Source of the DNA: WHSM01 sp036375165 | GTDB lineage: Bacteria > Actinomycetota > Actinomycetes > Mycobacteriales > Micromonosporaceae | Length of the DNA: 64,000 bases | Assembly (NCBI GenBank): GCA_036375165.1 | Contig: DASUSI010000157.1 | Coordinates: 1-64,000 of the forward strand | Reading direction: 5' to 3' | Part shown: positions 54,317-62,569 of the stretch, in pieces | Numbering within the stretch: position 1 is the stretch's first letter | How the letters are laid out: each line of letters begins with the position of its first letter | Translations under genes and position numbers: made by a program | Notes under the pieces: generated by a model | Database searches by the model: none | Told to the model about the DNA's origin: nothing | What the model saw: the letters and a program-made list of their open reading frames with translations, nothing else

Positions 54317-55039
54317 CTACGGCAGCGCAGGCAGCGGTCGTGTGACGCCGGTGATCTGGCAGGCCGCTGTCCAGGTCCCTGGGTTGATCTCCGGCTGCGC
54401 CGCGGATCCGGGGAGAATCCAGGCCCGGCAATCGTTGATGGTCGTTGCCAGCAGGTCGTGGAGCATCCCGTCCGGATCGGCAACGCACGCCTGTGCGATG
54501 CCCTCTACCGCGTAATGAACCGTCCGTGGCGCGGCCCGCCGGCTGAACTGCTTTGGCGAGGTCCGTACGGCGCGGGCGAACCCGTTGGCCCATTGGGCCG
54601 CGTGCGGTGCCCGCGCCATCGCCTGCCGGCTCCGCTTGAGGAGATCGTCGTTGGTCGGGTCGCCGAGCTGTGCCATCACGTGCTCTGCCGCCAGGATTGA
54701 CACAGCCATCACCCGCTGCCGTTCCGCGGACACCACCGGGAGCGCCGTGCTGGCGCACCTCAGGGCGATCCGTGGGTCCAGGTGCGGATCGCCGCTGGTC
54801 ACGCCGATCACCGAGGGGATCAGCCCGGCGAGCCGGGGACGCCCCGCATCCGTGGTGTAGTCGTTGACCAGCCGAGCGACAGCGGCGAGCAGCGGATGTG
54901 TGCACTCCGGATGGTCACTCCAGCGTTCCCCCGCGAGGTAGGACGCCAGTTCCATGAAGCAAGCGCCCTTGCGGGGACTGCGGTGCTTGCCGCGTGAGAG
55001 CAGCGGCACCAGCTCGGGTACGTGGAATTCGCCGTACAT
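54317..55039 (-). CDS. conserved actinobacterial hypothetical protein
   Basis: A 240-residue protein. ATG 55039 is chosen since the conserved part begins MYGEFHVPELVPLLSRGKH and GGTGGGGG lies upstream; a longer frame adds 61 non-conserved residues. 'SPRKGACFMELASYLAGE' and 'HPLLAAVARLVNDY' are followed by a helical region. The N-terminal segment recurs in actinobacterial proteins of unknown function. No membrane helix. Confidence 0.72.
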   Translation of the reverse strand: MYGEFHVPELVPLLSRGKHRSPRKGACFMELASYLAGERWSDHPECTHPLLAAVARLVNDYTTDAGRPRLAGLIPSVIGVTSGDPHLDPRIALRCASTALPVVSAERQRVMAVSILAAEHVMAQLGDPTNDDLLKRSRQAMARAPHAAQWANGFARAVRTSPKQFSRRAAPRTVHYAVEGIAQACVADPDGMLHDLLATTINDCRAWILPGSAAQPEINPGTWTAACQITGVTRPLPALP

Positions 55040-55326
55040 ATCGGGCACCCCCACCCAGATCGGCGTGCCTTTACCCGATCCAGTCTGCGCCCGATCCGGC
55101 CAGCGCGCCACTGCGGAACCGTGGTGCGCGACGGGCCTGGGGTGAGGACCGGCGGTGCGCGCGAGCACGGCGAACGTGCTGGCCACGGCCAGGATGCGGC
55201 CAGTAACATCGGCGACGGCCACGGTATCGCCGTACCACTTGCGCAGCCCCGGGTCACCTCTCCAGGGTCGGACGAGAATCGGGTTTTCCAGCGGGCCGCG
55301 ATGCGCGGTCCTCTAGCCTCGGCACC

Positions 55327-57060
55327 ATGGGCGGGCACGCCGTAGCGGACAGCCGCTACGGGTTTCGGCCGGTGCTGCTCGCCGTGGTGAAGGATCCGAA
55401 GCAGTTGGACCGGATCGAGGGCGAGCTGCAGCGAAGCTTCGGCGGTGACTTCCGGGTACGCGGTGAGCAGAGCGGGCCGGATGCCACACGGCTGCTGCGG
55501 GCGGTGAACAACCACGGACAACGACTCGCCGTGGTGCTGGTTGACGACGCCCTGCCGGACGAGGAGCGGGCCGGGCTGCTGTCGCTGGCGCGGTCCGCGC
55601 ACCCTGACGCCCGCCGGGCGCTGCTGGTGGAGTGGGGCTCGTGGGCGGACCGGGCGACCGCCAGCGCGATTCTCTCGGCGATGGCCGTCGGAGACATCAA
55701 CTATTACGTCCTCAAACCGTGGATCGAACGCGACGAACTGTTCCACCGCACGGTCGCCGAGTTCGTCCAGGAGTGGTCCCGCAGCGACGCCACGAACCTG
55801 CGGGAGGTCGTGGTGGTGGCCGATGAGCTGTCCGCCCGGGGACACCAGATCAGCAGCCTGCTCAACCGCAACGGCATCCCGAACGTGTTCCGGGAACGTG
55901 GCTCTGAGCTGGCCGACGCGGTGCTCCGGACCCTGGATCTGACGATCCCGGACACCAGCGTCCTGGTGTGGATGCCGGCGTTGCGCGGCAAGGTGCTGGT
56001 CGATCCCACCGACGTCGAGGTGGCCGAGGCGTGGGGGATCGCCACCACGCTGCCCGCGGGCGAGCGGGACTTCGACGTCCTGATCGTCGGTGGGGGACCG
56101 GCCGGCCTGGCAGCGGCGGTGTACGGGTCCTCCGAAGGGCTTCGCACCCTTGTGGTGGAGCGGGAATCCATCGGCGGGCAGGCCGCCTCCAGCTCACTGA
56201 TCCGCAACTACCTCGGCTTCTCCCGTGGGATCAGCGGAGCCGAACTGGCACAACGCGGCTACCAGCAGGGCTGGGTGTTCGGGGCACGTTTCGTGCTGAT
56301 GCGCGAGGTGCGACGGTTGGCCGTTGACGGTCCGGGATTCGTCGCCGAGATCGGCGATCTGGGACAGGTCCGGGCACGGGCTGTGGTGCTGGCAACCGGG
56401 GTGTCCTATCGGCGCCTGGGCGTGCCGGAACTGGAGGCGCTGACCGGCGCGGGCGTGTTCTACGGAGCCAACGTCTCGGAAGCGCAGGGGCTGTCCGGCA
56501 GGCACGCGGTTGTCGTAGGCGGCGGTAACTCCGCTGGTCAGGCGGTACTGCACCTGCAGCGGTACGCCGCGCGGGTGACGCTCGTGGTCAGGGGAGCGAC
56601 ACTTGTCGAGGGCATGTCGTCGTACCTGGTGGAGGCGATCGAGGCCGCGGACATCGTGGTACGCACCTCTTCCGAAGTGGTAGGCGGCGGGGGTGATGGC
56701 CGGCTGGAAACGGTCACGGTGCGCGAGCGTGCCACCGGAGCGACCCAGGGGCTCCCGGCTGACGGGCTGTTCATCATGATCGGGGCCGAACCCCGTACCG
56801 ACTGGCTACCGGACCGGGTGGCCCGCGACCGGTTCGGGTTCGTGGTCGCCGGCTCGCAGGCGCAGGCCGACGAACGCTGGTCGGTGGAGCGCAGTCCGTA
56901 CCCGTACGAGTCCACGCTGCCCGGGGTGTTCGCGGTGGGCGACGTGCGCAGCGGCTCGGTGAAGCGGGTGGCGTCCGCGGTCGGTGAGGGCTCGGTCGTG
57001 GTCTCCCAACTCCACGACTTCTTCAAAGCCCGACACGTCTCCCAGGACCGGCATGGCTGA
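55327..57060 (+). CDS. receiver-like domain fused to a thioredoxin-reductase-like flavoprotein
   Basis: A 577-residue protein. Residues 1-130 look like a response-regulator receiver domain (VVLVDDALPD with a candidate phospho-Asp; YYVLKPW with the KP switch). Residues 130-230 look like a thioredoxin/glutaredoxin-type fold ('REVVVVADELSARGHQISSLL', in parts). Residues 245-577 are an FAD/NAD(P)H pyridine-nucleotide oxidoreductase with VLIVGGGPAGLA, GVSYRRLGV, VVVGGGNSAGQA and 'LPGVFAVGDVRSGSVKR'. The redox CxxC of true thioredoxin reductases is absent (GVFYGANVSEAQ instead), so electrons must leave by another route. It overlaps the downstream cyclase by 8 bp. Confidence 0.87.
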   Translation: MGGHAVADSRYGFRPVLLAVVKDPKQLDRIEGELQRSFGGDFRVRGEQSGPDATRLLRAVNNHGQRLAVVLVDDALPDEERAGLLSLARSAHPDARRALLVEWGSWADRATASAILSAMAVGDINYYVLKPWIERDELFHRTVAEFVQEWSRSDATNLREVVVVADELSARGHQISSLLNRNGIPNVFRERGSELADAVLRTLDLTIPDTSVLVWMPALRGKVLVDPTDVEVAEAWGIATTLPAGERDFDVLIVGGGPAGLAAAVYGSSEGLRTLVVERESIGGQAASSSLIRNYLGFSRGISGAELAQRGYQQGWVFGARFVLMREVRRLAVDGPGFVAEIGDLGQVRARAVVLATGVSYRRLGVPELEALTGAGVFYGANVSEAQGLSGRHAVVVGGGNSAGQAVLHLQRYAARVTLVVRGATLVEGMSSYLVEAIEAADIVVRTSSEVVGGGGDGRLETVTVRERATGATQGLPADGLFIMIGAEPRTDWLPDRVARDRFGFVVAGSQAQADERWSVERSPYPYESTLPGVFAVGDVRSGSVKRVASAVGEGSVVVSQLHDFFKARHVSQDRHG

Positions 57061-58429
57061 GCGGATCCGTCCCGCGTACCTGCTCGTCGGGGCGGCACTG
57101 CTGATCCCGGTGGCAGGGCTCGCGCTGCTGATCGCCAGGCCGGCGCTGGATCTCACCCTGGAGCATCACCCGGCGCATTTCTGGCTGGTGCTGACCACCG
57201 CCGGGCTGAGTGCGGCGCTGGCGTACGCCATGGGCGCGGCGGCGTTACTGCGGGGCGACGCTCGGGTGCTGCTGGTGTCGCTGGCCTTTCTGTCCAGCGC
57301 CGGCTTCCTCGGCCTGCACGCTTTGGCCACTCCGGGGGTGCTGCTGGACACTCCCAACGCCGGGTTCGCGGTCGCGACGCCGGTGGGTCTGACGATCGGA
57401 TCGGTGTTGGCGGCGCTGTCCAGCCTGGACCTCGCGGGGGACCGGGCGGTGCAGGCGGTGCGGCTGGGACGCTGGCTGCGGGTCGGGTTGCTCGCCCTGA
57501 TGGCGGTATGGCTGGTGGCGTCGCTGGCGCGGCTGCCCCCGCTGCACCAGGCCCGGGTGCCTGAGCAGGCGCGCGGCATCCTCGCGGTCCTCGCCGTGCT
57601 TGGCATCGGGCTGTACGGCGTCAGCGCGTGGCGTTACCTGCGGATGTGGCGGCAGCGGCCTTCCTTGATGCTGCTCGCCGTACTCGCCGCGTTCGTGCTG
57701 CTCGCCGAGGCTCTGCTGGCCGTGGTGTTCGCGCGAAACTGGCACCTGTCGTGGTGGGAGTGGCACGTCCTGATGTTGACCGGCTTCGCTCTGGTTGCGG
57801 CTGGGGCCAGGGCGCAGTGGCGGGAGGAGCGGTTCGCCGACCTGTATCTCTCCGACACGGTGGCCGGCACCCGGGAAGTGTCGGTGCTGTTCGCTGACCT
57901 GCAAGGGTTCACGACCTTCTCGGAGACCCACGAGTCCGCCGAGGTCACCGAGATGCTGAACACCTACTTCCGGGCCGCGGTGCCTGCGGTTGTGGACCGG
58001 TTCGGTGGCGACATCGACCGGATCATCGGGGATGCCCTGATGGTCACGTTCAACAAGCGTGGCGACCAGCCGGACCACGCCCGGCGGGCTGCGGGTGCGG
58101 GGCTGGCGTTGCAACAGGCGACCGCCGCTGTGGTGGCGGAGCATCCGAATTGGCCGCGGTTCCGGGTCGGCATCAACTCCGGACTCGCGACGGTCTCGGT
58201 GTTGGGTGCCGACGGTGGGCGTACCCACACCGTGATCGGCGACGTGGTCAACGTCGCCTCCCGCATCGAGGGCAAGGCGCCGGCTGGTGGTGTGGCGATC
58301 GGACCGGGGACCAGGTCGTCGCTGCCTGAGGCGAGCACCAGGCCGCTCGGCGTTCTGGCCTTGAAGGGGAAGGCGGAGCCTGTCGAGATCCACCAGTTGC
58401 TGCGCCTCGCCGACGACCAGGACAGCTGA
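57053..58429 (+). CDS. membrane class III adenylate/guanylate cyclase
   Basis: A 458-residue protein. The ATG lies inside the last codons of the flavoprotein gene, so translation is coupled. About seven hydrophobic helices (residues 8-265) precede a cyclase homology domain (275-458): metal-binding Asp residues in SVLFADLQGFTTF and RIIGDALMVTF, and GDVVNVASRIE with the transition-state Asn and Arg. At the substrate-specifying position Arg replaces the usual Lys (DRIIGD), so cAMP is likely but not certain. It is expected to convert a membrane or redox signal into a cyclic nucleotide. Confidence 0.9.
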   Translation: MAERIRPAYLLVGAALLIPVAGLALLIARPALDLTLEHHPAHFWLVLTTAGLSAALAYAMGAAALLRGDARVLLVSLAFLSSAGFLGLHALATPGVLLDTPNAGFAVATPVGLTIGSVLAALSSLDLAGDRAVQAVRLGRWLRVGLLALMAVWLVASLARLPPLHQARVPEQARGILAVLAVLGIGLYGVSAWRYLRMWRQRPSLMLLAVLAAFVLLAEALLAVVFARNWHLSWWEWHVLMLTGFALVAAGARAQWREERFADLYLSDTVAGTREVSVLFADLQGFTTFSETHESAEVTEMLNTYFRAAVPAVVDRFGGDIDRIIGDALMVTFNKRGDQPDHARRAAGAGLALQQATAAVVAEHPNWPRFRVGINSGLATVSVLGADGGRTHTVIGDVVNVASRIEGKAPAGGVAIGPGTRSSLPEASTRPLGVLALKGKAEPVEIHQLLRLADDQDS

Positions 58430-59594
58430 GCAACCGGCAGCCCAGCGCACGGCCAGGGTCCGGACAGCCCGACTGGGGGAGTTGGCGTCTTCACCGTTTT
58501 GTCGCAACTTTGTCGTAACCCCCTCCCCTTGTCCGCCCGGAACGATGCACCGGGATACCCGGGAGGGGTTCCACAGAATGGGGTCGGAGAATTGTTATTG
58601 CCTGGTCAGGGCGAAATGGCGACGCTCTCGGGTCTCGCACTCACCGGTCGGTAATGGCGGGTGGTGAAAGGAGCGCTCGGTGCTTACCATTCGCGACAGT
58701 GTGGTGAGTGTGAGGTCGCTCTCTGTGGTTGACACCGCGTTGTTCCGGCCCATACTCGCGCCCGAACCGGAGAACAGTTCCGCCTTCCATGGTCTCTCTG
58801 GTACCTGCTGCGCGACGTGCGCTCCAGCGTGCGACCCGAAAGACATTCCTGACGAATGTCCAAAAGATTCATCGACAACTTCCAGAAGATTCTTCGTGAA
58901 TTCAGTGGCAGTGGGTGATCATGACGAGACAGTCCGTCGTTCGGGGAAGTCGCGAAGCCGAATCTCACTCTGGGTGTATTGAGTGCGCTCTCGTCATGGT
59001 TTGGACGGTTAGTGGAGCACCGCCGGCCGGCCGGTATGTCACTGGAAGTTGCCGTGCCCTGGGTTGTTCGAGTTATTTCGACCGATTCATAACTGAATCA
59101 GTGATTCAAAGACTTTATGCCAAATGATCTTTGTTTGAAGGGTTGTCGCGAGCCCTGGCGGCTGCACGGAAGTGTGGTGTCGGTCACATCACGAGCTCTT
59201 GGGGAGTCCACTTTGGATCGCTATTGCGCAACTGACCAGCGAGAATACCGGTATCGCCGGCCATCGGGGAGTTCGGGCGTAAGCACGCTTACTGATTGGT
59301 AATAACTCGCTTATCGTCACCCGAACTTGCTGAAGTGCATTCCCCGTTCGGGCTCCACGGTGCCCATGACGTGCAGCGATTACGGACCGTATAACTAAGA
59401 TGATCACGCAGCGTGTATTGCTTAAGCGGCTCTCTTCCCTATCACCTGTGCGTTGCGTCCCTCTGTTGTTTTCTGTGCCGGCCTCCCATAACCTCTAGCC
59501 ACGTCCGCGCGGACAAAATCCAAACCCGTGCTGTTCATCTGACTTGTATTCCCCATCGGTCAGATGGGCGCTTCCAGGTGAGGGAGAGTTGGTA
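58430..59594. other. 1.2-kb lower-GC region with palindromes and one doubtful ORF
   Basis: Between the cyclase and the haloperoxidase-family gene. GC is visibly below that of the surroundings. It contains a plausible small Cys-rich ORF (58680-58982) and several palindromes: TGAATCA-g-TGATTCA (59094-59108), GTAAGC-AC-GCTTAC (59279-59292) and TACGG-A-CCGTA (59381-59391). No family-level gene could be recognised. Confidence 0.5.
58680..58982 (+). CDS. doubtful small Cys-rich ORF
   Basis: A 100-codon frame starting at GTG with an excellent AAAGGAG six bases upstream. The middle reads GTCCATCAPACDPKDIPDEC, a six-Cys cluster, within a Ser/Val-rich protein. Third-position GC is low for this genome, so it is either acquired or not coding. 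No peptide-modifying enzymes are adjacent. Kept only because of the ribosome site. Confidence 0.3.
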   Translation: MLTIRDSVVSVRSLSVVDTALFRPILAPEPENSSAFHGLSGTCCATCAPACDPKDIPDECPKDSSTTSRRFFVNSVAVGDHDETVRRSGKSRSRISLWVY

Positions 59595-61022
59595 GTGGGA
59601 ACCTTTCATGCGCCATTAGTCCGACGCTTAACGCGTTTCGGCACTGCGGCGGCGTTGGGTGTCGCGCTGGTCGCGACACCCGTAACCCCTGCATTCGCCG
59701 GCGTGGACGGTGGTGGAGTCAGTACAAATGAGGTCATCACAAATACCTTCGTCAGCAATGAGGTCACCTACTGGACCGACGTGGTGCTGGAGGCCTATCG
59801 CCGTAAGGGCGGCGGCCCAGGCCCGCTGAGTCGGATCGGGGCAATCGTCCAGGCGGGCATGTTCGACACCGCCAACGGCGTGATCATCAGCAAGACCGGT
59901 CGCACCGACTACGACAGCTACCTGATCCGGGTGCGGACCAACAAGACTGTCGAAGGTGACCTCGCCATCGGTTTGACCGCTCGTGACCTGCTGACGTGGC
60001 TGGTGCCGGCACAGACCACCTTCTTCAACCAGAAGTTCACCGAGCGGTACGGCACCCGGACCAACAACCCGGCCCGCAGACTGTCGGGGAAGGTCGTCAA
60101 CGCGTACCAGAACGCGCGTGAGGCCGACGGGTCCAGCAACAACACCACCTACATCTTCGACAGCGGCCCGGGTGCGTTCCAGTCTCCGCAGGGCAACTGC
60201 ACGCCGATCGACCCGAACTGGGGCGGTGTGACACCGTTCGTCATGACTTCGGGGAGCCAGTTCCGGACGCCACTGCCATACGGCAGCTACAGCGAGCTGA
60301 TCAACAGCGCGAGCTACCGTAACCAGCTGGCTGAGGTGCGTGATGTGGGCCGCGAGGATTCCACGACCCGTACCGCCCCGCAGACCGAGACGGCGTGGTT
60401 CTGGGCGAACGACTTGGACGGCACCTACAAGCCTCCAGGCCAGTACCTGGACATCGTTCGGGATGTGGCATTCGGCCGTCTCACTGACGGGCTGTTGGTC
60501 TCTCGGACCATCGCGCTGGCCTCACTCGCGATGGCCGACGCGGGCATCGCGGCGTGGGACACGAAGTACCGGACCAACATCGACCTGTGGCGTCCGTCGA
60601 CCGCCATCCACAACGACCCGGTCAACCCGGACTTGACCTGGCAGCCACTGTCCGCCGACCGCAACGAGGTCAACTTCGACCCATGCTTCCCGGCGTACGT
60701 GTCCGGTCACGCCACGTTCGGCGCTGCCTTTGCCGGCGTGCTGCGGAACCTGCTTGGTGACAACGTGACCTTCACGGCCACCACCGAGGACCCGCACGCA
60801 GTGGGTGTCAGCCGCACCTACACCTCCTTCACCGCAGCGGCGACCGAGAACGCCCGCAGCCGCATCTATCTCGGTGTGCACTTCTCCTGGGATGGCGATT
60901 ACGGCCTTTCCACCGGCTACAGCGTTGCCGACGCCACCGTTCCGCCTCCGGGTAGCGGCGGCGGTGGCGGTGGCGCTATCCCGAACGAGCCGCACGACGA
61001 ACACGACACGATTCTGGTCTGA
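59595..61022 (+). CDS. secreted vanadium-dependent haloperoxidase/PAP2-family protein
   Basis: A 475-residue precursor; GTG 59595 follows GAGGGAG. A signal peptide ends in TPAFA-GV. The three PAP2/vanadium haloperoxidase signatures are complete and in order: KYRTNIDLWRPSTAI (KxxxxxxxRP), FPAYVSGHATFGAA (SGH) and SRIYLGVHFSWDGD (SRxxxGxHxxxD). The phosphate/vanadate pocket is therefore intact. Whether it oxidises halides or acts as a phosphatase cannot be read; no recognised pigment or terpene cluster adjoins it. A Gly-rich C-terminal linker ends in an acidic His-rich tail. Confidence 0.88.
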   Translation: MGTFHAPLVRRLTRFGTAAALGVALVATPVTPAFAGVDGGGVSTNEVITNTFVSNEVTYWTDVVLEAYRRKGGGPGPLSRIGAIVQAGMFDTANGVIISKTGRTDYDSYLIRVRTNKTVEGDLAIGLTARDLLTWLVPAQTTFFNQKFTERYGTRTNNPARRLSGKVVNAYQNAREADGSSNNTTYIFDSGPGAFQSPQGNCTPIDPNWGGVTPFVMTSGSQFRTPLPYGSYSELINSASYRNQLAEVRDVGREDSTTRTAPQTETAWFWANDLDGTYKPPGQYLDIVRDVAFGRLTDGLLVSRTIALASLAMADAGIAAWDTKYRTNIDLWRPSTAIHNDPVNPDLTWQPLSADRNEVNFDPCFPAYVSGHATFGAAFAGVLRNLLGDNVTFTATTEDPHAVGVSRTYTSFTAAATENARSRIYLGVHFSWDGDYGLSTGYSVADATVPPPGSGGGGGGAIPNEPHDEHDTILV

Positions 61023-61046
61023 TCCACCTGTTGTCTGACTGAACAC

Positions 61047-61086
61047 TGTTGGGTGGCCGCCTCAGGCGGCCACCCAACATCTTTTT
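61047..61086 (+). terminator. rho-independent terminator after the haloperoxidase-family gene
   Basis: Perfect stem TGTTGGGTGGCCGCC / GGCGGCCACCCAACA (15 bp) with loop TCA, followed by TCTTTTT. This is the most canonical terminator in the window. Confidence 0.92.
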
Positions 61087-61108
61087 CTGGATGCTCAGGC
61101 TGGCTCGG

Positions 61109-62320
61109 CTACCGGTCCGCGTCCGGGTCGTCACGGCTGAGCAGTGCCAGCTCATCGGGCTTGTGCGGGAGCACATGGGTCAGGAACGACGGAAGCGCGC
61201 CGGTGAAACCCACGTCCTCGCCAGCCGCCTCGGACAGGAACCAGCGGTGGTCCAGCAACTGGTGGAACACCTCCGGCGGCTCCAACTTCCCCCGCAGTTG
61301 CGGGGGTACGGCACGGACCACCGGTTCGAAGATCTGGGTGAGCCAGCGGTGCGCGGCGAACTCCTCGTCCTCGATGTGGTTTGCCGCCCGGAACCGGTCC
61401 AGGTCGTTGAGCAGCCGGCGGGCCTGGTTCTCCTGGGTCGAAAGACCGGTCAGCCGCTTCAGCCGCCGCGCGTGGTGACCCGCGTCAACCACTTTTGGCC
61501 GTAGGGTGAAACCCTCACCCACCGTGGCGAGGCTGAACTCGGCCACGTCGAAACCCAGATCGTTGAGCCGGCGGATCCGGGCCTCCAGCCGGTGCCGTTC
61601 TTGGAACGGGACGAACTCCTCGTAGGTCAGTTCGTGCCAGAGCGCCTCGTAGCGGCGTACCACCTCGCCGGCCACCCACTCCGGGTCGATCGACGGGTCG
61701 AGCGACCCGGAAGCCGCGACGTCCAGGGTCTCGCCGAAGATGTTCACCTGGGCAAGCTCGATGTCCTCCCGGCGCTGCCCGTCGGACAGCCGGGGGTGCA
61801 GTGCCCCGGTCTCCGCGTCCACCAGGTACGCCGCGAACGCACCTGCGTCCCGCCGGAACAGTGTGTTCGACAGCGAACAGTCGCCCCAGAAAAATCCCGC
61901 CAGGTGCATCCGCACCAGCAGCACGGCGAGTGCGTCCAGCAACCGGCTCTGGGTGTCCGGACCCAGGGTGTGGCTGAACAGTGCCCGGTACGGCAGCGAG
62001 AACCGCAGGTGGCGGGTGATCAGGGCGGCGTCCAGCGGAGCGCCGTCCGGGGCGCGACGGTCATGGACCACGGCGACCGCCTCCACGGCGGGCATGTCCA
62101 GTTTCTCGATCTCGCGGAGCAGCGCGTACTCCCGCTCGGCCGGCCGCTGCGGGGTCTCCTTGATCGCGTACACCACGCCGTTGATCCGGACGAACCGCAC
62201 CACGTGTCGGGAGATGCCGCGCGGCAGGGTGACGAGCTGATCGTTCGCCCAGGTCTCCAGCGGAGCCGACCATGGCAGGTCGAGCAGCTCGGTGTCGACA
62301 GGTACGGCGGTGACTCGCAT
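61109..62320 (-). CDS. DUF4032 (lipopolysaccharide-kinase-like) protein
   Basis: A 403-residue protein. The N-terminal half has kinase-like marks: VYAIKETPQRPAERE (Lys), GFFWGDCSLSNTLF (HRD-like catalytic loop) and AYLVDAETG (DFG-like). The rest ('RRYEALWHELTYEEF', 'VGEGFTLRPKVVDAGHH') is the DUF4032 signature. The substrate is unknown. It is convergent with the haloperoxidase-family gene and divergent from the aldehyde dehydrogenase. Confidence 0.87.
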   Translation of the reverse strand: MRVTAVPVDTELLDLPWSAPLETWANDQLVTLPRGISRHVVRFVRINGVVYAIKETPQRPAEREYALLREIEKLDMPAVEAVAVVHDRRAPDGAPLDAALITRHLRFSLPYRALFSHTLGPDTQSRLLDALAVLLVRMHLAGFFWGDCSLSNTLFRRDAGAFAAYLVDAETGALHPRLSDGQRREDIELAQVNIFGETLDVAASGSLDPSIDPEWVAGEVVRRYEALWHELTYEEFVPFQERHRLEARIRRLNDLGFDVAEFSLATVGEGFTLRPKVVDAGHHARRLKRLTGLSTQENQARRLLNDLDRFRAANHIEDEEFAAHRWLTQIFEPVVRAVPPQLRGKLEPPEVFHQLLDHRWFLSEAAGEDVGFTGALPSFLTHVLPHKPDELALLSRDDPDADR

Positions 62321-62569
62321 CCCTACAGCATCCGGGAAGGTCCTGGTGGCGGGCGGGTTCGGTGGTCGTGAGCCTGGTCGCAGCGCTCGTGTCGGCCAGC
62401 GTGTGCCCTGTCACCGGTCGGGACCGGGAGATCGTCACCGCTTGCGTACCGCGCTGAGGGTCCCCAATAGTGAGGAACTCTCCGGGTCTTCGACGACGAG
62501 CCCGCCAGCTACGCCTCTGGGACGCCAACGACGCCCACCCCAGGGGACGGAGGAAAGCGAGGACGCAGC

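Noticed and set aside
55327..57060. Annotation as thioredoxin reductase (trxB)
   Set aside because: The CxxC redox centre is missing and a receiver-like N-terminus is fused.
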